DNA of 64,000 nucleotides, taken from NCBI RefSeq assembly GCF_000258175.1, contig NZ_JH636049.1, positions 2,953,482 to 3,017,481 of the forward strand, written 5' to 3'. Origin of the DNA: Saccharomonospora xinjiangensis XJ-54. Lineage in GTDB: Bacteria; Actinomycetota; Actinomycetes; Mycobacteriales; Pseudonocardiaceae. Made by a program: the position numbers and the translations under genes. The notes under the pieces are model-generated. The model had not been told where the DNA came from. It saw only the letters and a list, made by a program, of their open reading frames with translations, and searched no databases. This document shows, piece by piece, positions 27,674 through 37,849 of this stretch; the stretch's first letter is position 1; every line of letters begins with the position of its first letter.

Positions 27674-28981
27674 GTGGCCGAACAGACATCCCCGGCGCGG
27701 CCCGCGCCCCGAGGACGTGTCCGCAGGATTGCCGGCGCGGTCGTCGCCGACCGGAGGCCACTGAGGATTCCGGCGTTCCGGCGGCTGTGGCTCAGCTCGG
27801 TCGTGACCGCACTCGGCAGCCAGTTGACGGCCGTGGCCGTGCCCAAACAGATCTACGACATCACCGGCTCCTCGGCATATGTCGGCCTCACCGGGTTGTT
27901 CGGGCTCGTGCCGCTGCTGGTGTTCGGGCTGTGGGGCGGGGCCGTCGCCGACACGGTGGACCGGCGTTCGCTGCTGCTCGTCACCAACGTCGGTATCGCC
28001 GTCACCGCACTGCTGCTGTGGGCGCAGGCGTTCGCCGGGCTCGACTCGGTGTGGGTCGTGCTCGTGCTGTTGAGCGTCAACCAGGCGTTCTTCGCCGTGA
28101 GCATGCCGACGCGGCAGGCCGTTGTCGCGCGTCTCGTGCCCGAGCATCTGCTGTCGTCCGCCGCCGCGCTGACCAGCACCGTGATGACCTTCGGCGCGGT
28201 GTTCGGGCCGATGGCCGCAGGCGCGTTGCTGCCGGTCATGGGGCTTTCGACCCTGTACCTCGTGGACACGGCCGCGCTCTTCGCCGTGTTGTGGGCGATC
28301 TGGCGGCTGCCGTCCCTGCCGCCGCTCTCCGGCAAGATCCGGACGGCAGGGCTGCGTGACGTCGTCGTGGGATTCCGTTACCTGACGACGCAGAAGGTGC
28401 TGCTCGCCTCGTTCGTCGTGGATGTCATCGCGATGGTCGCTGGCATGCCACGGGCGCTCTTCCCCGAGCTGGCTGAGCGGACCTTCGGCGACCCGCCCGG
28501 CGGTGGGACGGCGCTCGGCTGGCTGTTCGCGGGAATCCCGCTCGGTGCGCTCCTGCTGGGGCTGATGTCAGGGTGGGCGCATCGGATCAGCAGACACGGT
28601 GTGGCCGTCGTGGCGGCGATCGCGGTGTGGGGCGCCGCCATGGTGGGATTCGGGCTCGCGCAGTCACTGTGGCTCGCGGTGGTGTTCCTCGCGATAGGCG
28701 GGGCCGCCGACATGGCCAGCGCCATCTACCGGCAGGCGATCCTCCAGACGGCCGCGACGGACGAGATGCGGGGGCGGATGCAGGGCGTCTTCACCGTGGT
28801 GGTCGCGGGCGGGCCGAGGCTGGCCGACCTGACGCACGGGTGGGCTGCCGCCGGAGTGGGAACCGCCGCGGCGACGGCGGGCGGAGGAGCGTTGGTGATC
28901 GTCGGCGTCGTGGTGGCCGTGCTCCTGCTGCCCACGTTCTGGCACTACCGAGCCCGGACGGGAGCCGAACCCCGCCCCTGA
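27674..28981 (+). CDS. MFS transporter (EntS-like exporter)
   Basis: A 435-residue, 12-helix transporter. IPAFRRLWLSSVVTALGSQLTAVAVPKQIYDITGSSAYVGL (35-75) and GLWGGAVADTVDRRSLLL match the enterobactin-exporter-like MFS branch, as do FGAVFGPMAAGALLP and EMRGRMQGVFTVVVAGGPRLADL near the C-terminus. It starts with GTG at 27674. No ribosome site is visible, but TAAGCT at 27662-27667 ends 6 bp before the start, which fits a leaderless transcript. The substrate is unknown and no biosynthetic genes are adjacent. A one-armed copy of the 21-bp repeat follows the stop. Confidence 0.88.
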   Translation: MAEQTSPARPAPRGRVRRIAGAVVADRRPLRIPAFRRLWLSSVVTALGSQLTAVAVPKQIYDITGSSAYVGLTGLFGLVPLLVFGLWGGAVADTVDRRSLLLVTNVGIAVTALLLWAQAFAGLDSVWVVLVLLSVNQAFFAVSMPTRQAVVARLVPEHLLSSAAALTSTVMTFGAVFGPMAAGALLPVMGLSTLYLVDTAALFAVLWAIWRLPSLPPLSGKIRTAGLRDVVVGFRYLTTQKVLLASFVVDVIAMVAGMPRALFPELAERTFGDPPGGGTALGWLFAGIPLGALLLGLMSGWAHRISRHGVAVVAAIAVWGAAMVGFGLAQSLWLAVVFLAIGGAADMASAIYRQAILQTAATDEMRGRMQGVFTVVVAGGPRLADLTHGWAAAGVGTAAATAGGGALVIVGVVVAVLLLPTFWHYRARTGAEPRP

Positions 28982-28995
28982 CGCCCCCGATCTGC

Positions 28996-29047
28996 GAACA
29001 CCGGTACCGCAAGTGCCAACACCCGTGCGTGAGGTGCGGACACGGCA
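28996..29047. repeat. Intergenic 21-bp repeat element, copy 3 (right arm only)
   Basis: Two units (28996-29016, ending CGCAAGTGC, and 29017-29037, ending CGTGAGGTGC) are followed by the usual end GGACACGGC. No inverted left arm is present. The flanking genes are in tandem. It may be a decayed or solo form. Confidence 0.75.
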
Positions 29048-29081
29048 CGCAGCGTCTCGTGTCATCGGTATCGTCTGCGGC

Positions 29082-29993
29082 ATGGCGAATCCGACGGGGG
29101 AACAGTTCGAGCTGACGAGGGGCGGCGCTCGCGCCGTCGTCACCGAGATCGGCGCCGGACTGCGGGCTTTCGAGATCAACAAAGTTCCTTACCTTGAGAC
29201 GTTCGACGCGGAGGAGGCGCCACCGAAGGCGGCGGGCCAGGTGTTGCTGCCGTGGCCCAACCGCACCAAGGGCGCGCGCTGGACCTACGAGGGCGAGCCG
29301 CAGGAACTGGAGGTCACCGAGGAGGCGAGGGGTAACGCCATCCACGGTCTCGTTCGCCGCAAGGAATGGGAGCTGCTGGAACACGGTGAGTGGTTCATCC
29401 GGCTCGCCGTGGAGGTCGGGGCGGAGGCGGGATGGCCGGTCCCGCTGCACGCGGAGATCACCTACGAACTCGCCCCTCGCGGGCTCACCGTCACACACGA
29501 GGTACGCAACGAGGGGGACAAGCCGGTCGGCTTCGGAGTTGGCACGCACCCCTACCTGCGGATCGGCGATGTGCCCACCGACGACCTCACGCTGACGCTC
29601 GCGGCGTCGCGCGTGCGCCCCCACGTCGCCGACGAGCAGTTGCCCTTCGGTGAGGAGACCGACGTCGAGGGCACCGACCACGACCTGCGGGGCGGTCGCA
29701 TCGTGGGCGGCCTCGACCTCGACACGGCGTTCGGCGGGCTCGTGCCCTACGACGACGGCAGGTACCACCACCTGCTGTCCCACCACGACACCACGCTCGA
29801 CCTGTGGACCGACACCGACTTCGGCTGGGTGCAGGTGTTCACGCCGTCCGACTATCCGGGGCGGGGAAGGGCGATCGCGATCGAGCCGATGACGTGTCCC
29901 GCCGACGCGCTGAACTCGGGAACCGACCTCATCGATCTCGAACCCGGGGCTTCCTGGCGTGCCTCGTGGGGCATCGCCGTCCACATTCGTTAG
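29082..29993 (+). CDS. Aldose 1-epimerase family protein (galactose mutarotase-like)
   Basis: A 303-residue beta-sandwich protein. VLLPWPNRTKGARWTYEG (about 48-65) with its substrate arginine, the active-site His of AIHGLVRRKEW and GVGTHPYLRIGD, and the late catalytic Glu in IAIEPMTCPADALNSG are the mutarotase landmarks. This is the short actinobacterial aldose-epimerase-like group, which interconverts sugar anomers; the sugar is not known. ATG at 29082 lies 7 bp after TATCGT (29069-29074), consistent with a leaderless mRNA. The amidohydrolase gene follows after 11 bp. Confidence 0.9.
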   Translation: MANPTGEQFELTRGGARAVVTEIGAGLRAFEINKVPYLETFDAEEAPPKAAGQVLLPWPNRTKGARWTYEGEPQELEVTEEARGNAIHGLVRRKEWELLEHGEWFIRLAVEVGAEAGWPVPLHAEITYELAPRGLTVTHEVRNEGDKPVGFGVGTHPYLRIGDVPTDDLTLTLAASRVRPHVADEQLPFGEETDVEGTDHDLRGGRIVGGLDLDTAFGGLVPYDDGRYHHLLSHHDTTLDLWTDTDFGWVQVFTPSDYPGRGRAIAIEPMTCPADALNSGTDLIDLEPGASWRASWGIAVHIR

Positions 29994-30004
29994 CGTTGCG
30001 AACC

Positions 30005-31216
30005 ATGACGACTGCGATCATTGGTGGCTACGTTGTCCCCGTCGAGGGGCAGCCCATCGACGGCGGCACGGTACTCCTGGAGAACGGCAAGATCCTCGCT
30101 GTCGGCACGCAGGCCGAGGTCGATGTGCCGGACGGGGCGGAACTCGTCGATGCCTCCGGCTCCTGGGTCCTGCCCGGCTTCATCGACGCGCACGCCCACC
30201 TCGGTGTCCACGAGGACGGCGAGGGCTGGTCGGGCAACGACACCAACGAGATGACCGACCCGAACGGCGCCCGTTTCAGGGCTCTCGACGGCATCGACCC
30301 CTACGAGGTGGGGTTCGACGACGCGCTCTCGGGCGGTGTCACCAGCGTGGTGATCAAGCCTGGCTCCGGCAACCCCATCGGCGGCCAGACGGTGGGCGTG
30401 AAGACCTGGGGCCGCACGGTGCTCGACATGGTGTTCGCCGAGCACGTCAGCGTGAAGAGCGCGCTCGGGGAGAACCCCAAGCGCGTCTACGGTGACAAGG
30501 ACAAGACGCCATCCACCCGGCTCGGTGTCGCCGCGGTGCTGCGGGAGGCGTTCACCAAGGCCCGTAACTACGCGGCCCAGCGCGACGCCGCCGCAGCCGA
30601 GGGCAAGCCGTTCGAGGTGGACCTGACGTTGGAGACGTTGACGCGCGTCCTCGACGGCGAGCTGTACTGGGACCAGCACACGCACCGCGCCGACGACATC
30701 GTGACGGCGGTGCGGATCGCCGAGGAGTTCGGCTACAAGCTCGTCGTGAACCACGGCACCGAGGGCTACCTCATCGCCGACTTCCTCGCGGAGCGGAACG
30801 TCCCGGTGATCCTCGGGCCGCTGTTCACCAGCCGGAGCAAGGTCGAGCTGCGCCACCGTACGCTGCGGTCGGCAGGCATCCTCGCCCGCGCCGGTGTGCA
30901 GCTGGCGATCACCACGGACCACCCGGTCGTCCCGATCAACTTCCTCGTCTACCAGGCCGCACTCGCCGTCAAGGACGGGCTCGACCCGGAGACGGCCCTG
31001 CGGGCGCTGACGGTCAACCCGGCCAGGATCCTCGGTCTCGACGACCGCGTCGGCGCACTCAAGCCCGGCCTCGACGCCGATGTCGCGATCTGGTCGGGCG
31101 ACCCGCTCGACGTGATGAACCGCGCCCTGCGCGTGTTCGTGCGGGGCCGCGAGGTGTACCACTACGACGAGGCGGCAGGCGAGGGTGTGGTCGCCGACCG
31201 CCGCTATCGCGAGTGA
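30005..31216 (+). CDS. Amidohydrolase (imidazolonepropionase/dihydroorotase-like superfamily)
   Basis: A 403-residue metal-dependent hydrolase. WVLPGFIDAHAHLGVHEDG (56-74) holds the HxH metal ligands, VVNHGTEGYLIADFL a further His, AITTDHPVVPINFLVYQAAL the metal Asp, and NPARILGLDDRVGALKPGLDADVAIWSGDPLD the C-terminal composite sandwich signature. The family hydrolyses amides or cyclic amides; the specific substrate is not recognisable. ATG at 30005 lies only 11 bp after the epimerase stop, so co-transcription is likely. TAGCGT at 29991-29996 overlaps that stop and could give an additional promoter. Convergent with the acyl-CoA dehydrogenase gene, 4 bp apart. Confidence 0.88.
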   Translation: MTTAIIGGYVVPVEGQPIDGGTVLLENGKILAVGTQAEVDVPDGAELVDASGSWVLPGFIDAHAHLGVHEDGEGWSGNDTNEMTDPNGARFRALDGIDPYEVGFDDALSGGVTSVVIKPGSGNPIGGQTVGVKTWGRTVLDMVFAEHVSVKSALGENPKRVYGDKDKTPSTRLGVAAVLREAFTKARNYAAQRDAAAAEGKPFEVDLTLETLTRVLDGELYWDQHTHRADDIVTAVRIAEEFGYKLVVNHGTEGYLIADFLAERNVPVILGPLFTSRSKVELRHRTLRSAGILARAGVQLAITTDHPVVPINFLVYQAALAVKDGLDPETALRALTVNPARILGLDDRVGALKPGLDADVAIWSGDPLDVMNRALRVFVRGREVYHYDEAAGEGVVADRRYRE

Positions 31217-31220
31217 GCGC

Positions 31221-32414
31221 TCACGCCTTGCGCAGTTCCCGTGCTATCACCATGCGCTGGATCTGGTTGGTGCCCTCGAAGATCTGGGGCACCTTCGCCT
31301 CGCGCAGGTAGCGCTCGACGGGGAAGTCGCGCGTGTACCCGGCGCCGCCGAGCACCTGGACGGCGTCGGTGGTCACCTTCATGGCGGCGTCGGTGGCGAC
31401 GAGTTTCGCCACCGACGACTGCCGGGTGAACGGCATTCCCCTGTCGCGGCGGCGCGCGGCGTCGAGGTACGTAGCCCGCGCGGAGTCCACGGCTGCGGCC
31501 ATGTCGGCGAGCAGGAATTCGAGCCCCTGGAAGTCGATGATCGGCTTGCCGAATTGGGTGCGCTGCTTCGCGTAGGCGACGGCCTCGTCGAGGGCGGCCT
31601 GTGCGAGCCCGACCGAGCAGGCCGCGATGCCGAGCCTGCCGGAGGCGAGTGACGACAGCGCGATTTTCAGGCCCTGCCCTTCGTCGCCGATCAGGCGGTC
31701 GGCGCCAACGCGGGCGTCCTCGAAGATCATTTGGGCTGTGGTGGAGCCGGTGAGCCCCATCTTCCGCTCCGGCGGCGCTGCCGTGAGCCCCGGCGTGTCG
31801 CCATCGACGAGCAGGCAGCTGACACCCCGGCCGCCGTCGTCGGACGTGCGCACCATCGTCGTGTAGTAGTCGGCGTGGCCGCCGTGCGTGGTCCACGCCT
31901 TGACCCCGTTGACGACGTAGGCGTCGCCGTCGCGACGCGCCCGTGTCGAGAGCGCGGCTGCGTCCGACCCGGCGTGGGGCTCCGACAGCGCGTACGCGCC
32001 GAGCAACTCACCCTCCAGCATCGCGGGCAGCCAGCGGTCGCGCTGCGAGTCGGTGCCGAACTCGGCGAGCGCGTAGCACGACATCGTGTGCACGGAAAGG
32101 CCGACGCCGACCGACATCCAGGCTCTGGCGATCTCCTCGAGTACCTGGAGGTACACCTCGTACGGCACCTCGCCGCCACCCCACCGCTGCGAGTACGGCA
32201 GTCCGAGCAGCCCCGCTCTGCCCAGGATGCGGAACTGTTCGCGGGGGAAGGTCTCCTTCTCCTCGTACTCGGCGGCCAGCGGCGCCAGCTCGTCGCGCGC
32301 GATCTCGCGGGCGAGTGCCAGCAGGTCCTCGGACTCGGTGTCAGGGAGCAGGCGCTGCACGGTGGACCCGGTGGGCCTTGTGGACCCTGCGGGTGTCGTG
32401 GGCGTCGTGGGCAT
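31221..32414 (-). CDS. Acyl-CoA dehydrogenase
   Basis: A 397-residue FAD enzyme of the short/medium-chain type that introduces the alpha-beta double bond in acyl-Co[21 protein letters not shown] and [17 protein letters not shown] are the FAD/substrate motifs, [19 protein letters not shown] and [23 protein letters not shown] the C-terminal signature, and the catalytic base is the Glu of [12 protein letters not shown]. The N-terminus starts with a Thr/Pro-rich lead. It is divergent from a TetR-family gene with a GTAC-rich operator between them, so repression by that regulator is likely. Confidence 0.93.
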   Translation of the reverse strand: MPTTPTTPAGSTRPTGSTVQRLLPDTESEDLLALAREIARDELAPLAAEYEEKETFPREQFRILGRAGLLGLPYSQRWGGGEVPYEVYLQVLEEIARAWMSVGVGLSVHTMSCYALAEFGTDSQRDRWLPAMLEGELLGAYALSEPHAGSDAAALSTRARRDGDAYVVNGVKAWTTHGGHADYYTTMVRTSDDGGRGVSCLLVDGDTPGLTAAPPERKMGLTGSTTAQMIFEDARVGADRLIGDEGQGLKIALSSLASGRLGIAACSVGLAQAALDEAVAYAKQRTQFGKPIIDFQGLEFLLADMAAAVDSARATYLDAARRRDRGMPFTRQSSVAKLVATDAAMKVTTDAVQVLGGAGYTRDFPVERYLREAKVPQIFEGTNQIQRMVIARELRKA

Positions 32415-32429
32415 CGATGCCTCCGAAAG

Positions 32430-32478
32430 CGTACTGTGATTAGTACTGAAGTCCGATCCAGAGTACTACAACGTACGA
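32430..32478. promoter_or_regulatory. Probable TetR operator array (GTAC half-sites)
   Basis: The 71-bp divergent gap contains GTACT-gtgatt-AGTAC at 32431-32446, AGTACT at 32462-32467 and CGTACG at 32472-32477. These four GTAC-centred half-sites lie between the divergent start codons of the acyl-CoA dehydrogenase and TetR genes, where an autoregulatory TetR repressor would bind. Confidence 0.7.
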
Positions 32479-32485
32479 TGGCGCC

Positions 32486-33073
32486 ATGCGTCCCAGCGGC
32501 CCCCGAACCCGACGGCAGCGTGTGTTGCTCGCCGAACTGGAGGAGTTGTTCCTGGCCGAGGGTTTCGTCTCCTTCACCCTGGACGACCTCGCGGCCAAGC
32601 TGCGGTGTTCGAAGACCACGCTGTACGCGCTGGCGCCGAGCAAGGAACAACTCGCGGCCAAGGTCGTCGCCCACTTCTTCAAGGGCGCGGCGGAGCGCAT
32701 CGAGGAGCAGGTGGCGGGTCTCGACGACGCCGCCACGGCCGTGCGCACCTACCTGGCGGGCGTTTCGGCGGAACTGGACAGGGCGTCAGCGGCGTTCATG
32801 GCCGACGTCGCGGCATTCGAACCCGCTCGCGCGGTGTACGCGTTCAACTCAGAGGCGGCGGCGCGGCGCATCAGGCAGTTCATCGCCGACGGCGTCGAGC
32901 AGGGGGTGTTCCGCGACAGCCACGCGGACGCGATCGCCGAGATGGCGGGCATCCTCGTCGAGTCGATCCAGTCCGGCGTGGTCGGCTCGAAAGCCCGCAC
33001 TACGGACGCCGAGGCGTTCGAGGCTCTTGCGGAGCTGCTGTTGAACGGGCTGCGCGGCGGCCTGCCCGGCTGA
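32486..33073 (+). CDS. TetR-family transcriptional regulator
   Basis: A 195-residue regulator. The N-terminal helix-turn-helix is VLLAELEELFLAEGFVSFTLDDLAAKLRCSKTTLYALAPSKEQLAAKVVAHFF (about 13-65). The C-terminal ligand domain is all-helical, with AFMADVAAFEPARAVYAFNSEAAARRIRQFIADGVEQGVF. It faces the acyl-CoA dehydrogenase gene, so its ligand is likely an acyl-CoA or fatty-acid derivative (inference). The following 130 bp before the PfkB gene contain no feature I can support. Confidence 0.92.
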   Translation: MRPSGPRTRRQRVLLAELEELFLAEGFVSFTLDDLAAKLRCSKTTLYALAPSKEQLAAKVVAHFFKGAAERIEEQVAGLDDAATAVRTYLAGVSAELDRASAAFMADVAAFEPARAVYAFNSEAAARRIRQFIADGVEQGVFRDSHADAIAEMAGILVESIQSGVVGSKARTTDAEAFEALAELLLNGLRGGLPG

Positions 33074-33205
33074 TCAGGGACAACGGAAACCACCCGAGGA
33101 GCGAGACGACGGCAAGCCCGCGCGCTACCGGCCGTTCCACCGTCGTGCCGAGCACGGTGCGCTCCGGGGCCGTCCCTCCCGACCGAGAACGTGGTGGAGG
33201 CACTC

Positions 33206-34159
33206 GTGAGGGCACTAGCATCGGCAGCCGTGATCGTGTCCGGTGGTGAAGCACTCGTTGACCTCGTCCCCGCAGGCGCTGAAGGTGACCTGCTGGCCCC
33301 TCGGCTCGGAGGTGGTCCGTACAACGTCGCCATCGCGGCGGCCCGGCTCGGCGTTCCAACGGCGTTCCTGTCGAGGGTGTCCACCGATGCCTTCGGCGAC
33401 GCGCTCGTCCGCAGGCTCCAAGAGTCCGGTGTGGACACGTCGCTCGTGCAGCGGGGAGCCGAGCCGACCACGCTGGCCGTCGTCACGCTCGACGACGACT
33501 CCAGCGCGCGCTACAGCTTCTACACCGACGGCACGGCCGACCGGCTCGTCGCCGACCCCGGCCCGCTTCCCGACGACACGGCCGCGCTGTCGGTCGGCAC
33601 ACTCGGCATGGTGCTCGAACCGGGTGCGCGCGTGTACGAGACGGTGCTGCGCAGGGAACACGGGCGCGGCGTGCTGACCGCACTCGACCCGAACATCCGC
33701 GCCGACATGATCCCCGATCCCGACGCCTACCGGGTGCGGTTCGCCTCCTGGCTGCCGTCGGTGCACCTGCTCAAGCTGTCACTCGACGACGCGGGCTGGC
33801 TCGCCGGAGCAACGGACATCGACGACGTGCTCACCTCGGCGCGCTCGTGGCTCGACGCGGGGCCGCGTGCGGTGGTCCTGACCAAAGGAGCTGACGGCGT
33901 AACTCTCCTCACGTCCTCGGGTGCCGAGGTCACCGTGCCCGGGATCGCGGTCGAGGTGGTTGACACGATCGGCGCGGGCGACACGGTGCAGGGTGCCATG
34001 CTGGCGTGGCTGGTCCGTCACCAGGTGAAAGACGTTTCCGCGCTGTCCGAGCGCGAGTGCCGCGATCTGCTCTCGTTCGCCTGCCGTGCGGCGGCGGTCA
34101 CAGTGTCGCGTCGCGGGGCGGAACCGCCGACCGAGCGGGAGTTGCAGCAGTGCGTGTGA
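33206..34159 (+). CDS. PfkB-family carbohydrate kinase (fructokinase-like)
   Basis: A 317-residue ribokinase-fold kinase. IVSGGEALVDLVPAG (10-24) and the PfkB signature 1 GGGPYNVAIAAARLGVPTAFLSRVSTDAFG occur early; signature 2 with the catalytic Asp is DTIGAGDTVQGAMLAWL (about 257-273), and LTKGADGVTLL precedes it. It phosphorylates a sugar, most like fructose or ribose by sequence style, but the substrate is not certain. I chose GTG at 33206, which has GGAGG 5 nt upstream, over GTG at 33191. No sugar transporter is adjacent. Confidence 0.9.
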   Translation: MRALASAAVIVSGGEALVDLVPAGAEGDLLAPRLGGGPYNVAIAAARLGVPTAFLSRVSTDAFGDALVRRLQESGVDTSLVQRGAEPTTLAVVTLDDDSSARYSFYTDGTADRLVADPGPLPDDTAALSVGTLGMVLEPGARVYETVLRREHGRGVLTALDPNIRADMIPDPDAYRVRFASWLPSVHLLKLSLDDAGWLAGATDIDDVLTSARSWLDAGPRAVVLTKGADGVTLLTSSGAEVTVPGIAVEVVDTIGAGDTVQGAMLAWLVRHQVKDVSALSERECRDLLSFACRAAAVTVSRRGAEPPTERELQQCV

Positions 34160-34324
34160 ACCTGGTCGCACTCGGTTAGCTGTGGGTAACACCACGGCTG
34201 CGTAACCAGCCTCTTCTGGACTAGCGTTAGAGGGCATTCATACCCCAGCGGGGCGGTGTGCGAAGTGTGTGACCCGCATGACCTGCGGTCACAGCCGGCC
34301 CGTGTGACCGTGAGAGGCATGTGC

Positions 34325-35638
<1,314 letters not shown>

Positions 35639-35662
35639 GCCGGGTATCACGGCGAAGATCAC

Positions 35663-35702
35663 GTGAGAGGGCCACCGTCCTGTCGGGCGGTGGTCCTCTC
35701 AC
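35663..35702. terminator. Bidirectional terminator between gltA and the DUF1023 gene
   Basis: A 15-bp stem, GTGAGAGGGCCACCG against CGGTGGTCCTCTCAC, has one G-U pair and a 10-nt loop, and lies between two convergent genes. Confidence 0.85.
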
Positions 35703-35707
35703 GCGGG

Positions 35708-37375
35708 TCAGAAAATCTTCTCCAGGCTTTGCTTCGCGGAGTCGATACCGCCGTCGATGACGGCGCCGATCTTGTCTCCAGCGCTGGAGACTGTCTCGAC
35801 GCCGCCCTTGATCACGGCGGACACGTCCTTGCCGACCTCGCCGAGCCACTCGTCGTTGCCGGGGTCCACGGTGAGGACATCGTCCACGAACGTTTGCAGG
35901 CCGGATGGGCCCGAGACGTCGTCCTTGTCCCCGGTGATCACGGCGGAGACGTCGGAGAGGAACTTCTCGTCGTCCCAATAGCCGGTGTGGCCCGTGAAGG
36001 GGGAGACCGAAAGCTTCTCCGTTCCCTTCAGTTCGGAGGGGCCGTCACCGTGTACCTCGAAACCGTGGGCGGCGCGGATCACGTCCGTCCCGCCCGTGGC
36101 GCTGTAGACTTCACCTTCGAGGTTCAGCGCCTTCTCGACGTCGGTTCCCGATGTGTCGTCGAGGCCGAACCCGGCGCCGCCCACCGTGACGATGTCGGCC
36201 TCCATTCCCGGCGACTGCTTCGCCGCCTCGCCGACCACGAGGGAGGCGTAGGAGTGCGCCACGAGCGTCGTGTGCGGCACCCCGTCCTGGTGTGTCGCTT
36301 TGAGACTGTCCACGAACGACCTCAGCGTGGGGCCGCCCTTCTCCGCGTAGGTGGGGTCGGGCGCGTGCAGCAGCACGCTGTCGGGGGCGTCGTAGTCGAG
36401 CCACAGCACCGAGGCCACGTCGCCGCCGTTGCCGCTCGCCTTGTCGAACATCGCCTTGGCGCGGTCGAGATCGGTGTCGAGATCACCCCACAGCGCGGCG
36501 GTGGTGCCGGGTACGTAGACGGACACGTTGTCGGCGGTGTCGGGATTCCCGATGGATACGACGATCTTGCCGTCGCCCGAGGTGTCGAGTTTCAGCAGGT
36601 ACATGTCGTCGGCGGCGTCGGAGCCGGAGCGGGAGGCGTCGATCCGGGCCCGGATCTCCTTCAGCCGTTGCCGCTCGGCGCCGGTGGTGTCGTCGATCTT
36701 CTCGTCGAGCACGGCGAGGTTGGCCCTGTGGCGGTAGGCGGCGGGCACTCCGTCGAGACGGCCGATCACTTCGGGTTGCCGCTTGACGAGTTCGTCGCGC
36801 TGTGCGGGGCTCAGTCCGTTCCACCACGCCGCGATCTCGTCGGGGGTCTTGCCGGACGGCACGGTGAGGGACGCGCCGCCGAGCCCGGTGGTGCTCGCCT
36901 GGCCACCTGCCTCGCCGAGGAGGGCGGCCAGTTCGGCGTCGATCGACTTCGCCTCGGCGAGCGCCCCTTTGGCGAGGGAACTCAGCTCCTGCACGTCCCG
37001 CGGTTGCGCGTCCCGTCCGGGAAGCGGCTCGGCGGTGCCGTCAGCAGCGATGCGCAGCCCGAGCGCGGGCGCCTGCTCGCAGGCCCTGCGTAGGCGGCCC
37101 TGCGCTCCTCGCCAGCCGTCGGCCGCTTTCGCCAGCGCCGTCGCGACGCGCTCGATGTCGTCGGCAGACCTGGTCAGTTGTTCCTGGTTGCCGCTGATCG
37201 CATCGCACGCCTTGTCGGCGGAGCAACCTCGCCAGGCGCCACTCCGGATGGCCGCGAGCACCTCGGAGCCGACCTGCCGCGCGGAGTCCGACAGCGCGTC
37301 GGCGAGAGCCAGCCAGGCGCCTGCGTCGCTGTCAACGGCGCCGAAGTCGGCGGCACGAAGTTGTTCGGTGTTCAC
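35708..37375 (-). CDS. DUF1023 alpha/beta hydrolase with WXG-like helical N-terminus
   Basis: A 555-residue protein. Residues 1 to about 150 are helical and WXG100-like (LRAADFGAVDSDAGAWLALADAL, AIRSGAWRGCSADKACDAI with a central W-x-G-like turn). Residues about 280-480 are the DUF1023 hydrolase: VYVPGTTAALWGDLDTDLDRAKAMFD, VLWLDYDAP, the nucleophile elbow VAHSYASLVVGEA and VTVGGAGFGLDD. The family consensus elbow is GHSYG-like; here it is AHSYA. A C-terminal tail has heptad-like repeats. GTG at 37375 overlaps the upstream stop (GTGA). Such gene pairs occur in actinobacteria near type VII secretion-like substrates. No secretion machinery is nearby and no signal peptide is seen, so its location is unclear. 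Confidence 0.82.
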   Translation of the reverse strand: MNTEQLRAADFGAVDSDAGAWLALADALSDSARQVGSEVLAAIRSGAWRGCSADKACDAISGNQEQLTRSADDIERVATALAKAADGWRGAQGRLRRACEQAPALGLRIAADGTAEPLPGRDAQPRDVQELSSLAKGALAEAKSIDAELAALLGEAGGQASTTGLGGASLTVPSGKTPDEIAAWWNGLSPAQRDELVKRQPEVIGRLDGVPAAYRHRANLAVLDEKIDDTTGAERQRLKEIRARIDASRSGSDAADDMYLLKLDTSGDGKIVVSIGNPDTADNVSVYVPGTTAALWGDLDTDLDRAKAMFDKASGNGGDVASVLWLDYDAPDSVLLHAPDPTYAEKGGPTLRSFVDSLKATHQDGVPHTTLVAHSYASLVVGEAAKQSPGMEADIVTVGGAGFGLDDTSGTDVEKALNLEGEVYSATGGTDVIRAAHGFEVHGDGPSELKGTEKLSVSPFTGHTGYWDDEKFLSDVSAVITGDKDDVSGPSGLQTFVDDVLTVDPGNDEWLGEVGKDVSAVIKGGVETVSSAGDKIGAVIDGGIDSAKQSLEKIF

Positions 37376-37695
37376 CGCGTCGTCACCCCGGCCTTGAGCA
37401 GGGCGAGAATGCGGTCGAGTCCCCCTGCCGCGTCGGTGTCGGTCGCCTCGTACCGATCCGCTGCCTGCGCCAGACGCTCACCGAGCGAGCTCAGCTCGTC
37501 GGAAAGCGCCCGCACGCCGCTTTTCCGCGACTCCGCCGCCTTCGCCAGCGCCGGACCCGAGGTGAAACCCGCGAGAGCGTTCGCGGCGCAGCCGAGCGTG
37601 CAACCTGCCGCACTCTCGGAGAGCTGCTCGCCTGTCCGCGACGCGCTCCGTGCAGCCGCCCGCAACGCCTCGCTGTCCACTTCCGTGGTGGCCAT
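37372..37695 (-). CDS. Small helical WXG100-like partner of the DUF1023 hydrolase
   Basis: A 107-residue, Ala-rich all-helical protein: an N-terminal helix (VDSEALRAAARSASRTGEQLSESAAGC), a central turn with two Cys (GCTLGCAANALAGF) and a long C-terminal helix (SRKSGVRALSDELSSLGERLAQAADRYEATD). Length and helix-turn-helix layout resemble WXG100/ESAT-6-like or type VII excreted proteins, although the canonical W-x-G is replaced by a G/A/F-containing turn. ATG at 37695 has a very good GGAGGA ribosome site. It is translationally coupled to the hydrolase gene. The two may bind each other (inference). Confidence 0.75.
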   Translation of the reverse strand: MATTEVDSEALRAAARSASRTGEQLSESAAGCTLGCAANALAGFTSGPALAKAAESRKSGVRALSDELSSLGERLAQAADRYEATDTDAAGGLDRILALLKAGVTTR

Positions 37696-37849
37696 GGTTG
37701 GTCCTCCTCCGCCTGCGTGCGTCCTTTGTCCTGTCGGACGCGCAGGTGAGGAGGCCGGGTCCGTCCGTGAGCGGCCATGGCCGCCGTAGGACAAGGCCGG
37801 GCCGAGATGAGATCGAGGACGGCCGGGTTCGGGCCGAAGTCAGCCGAGG

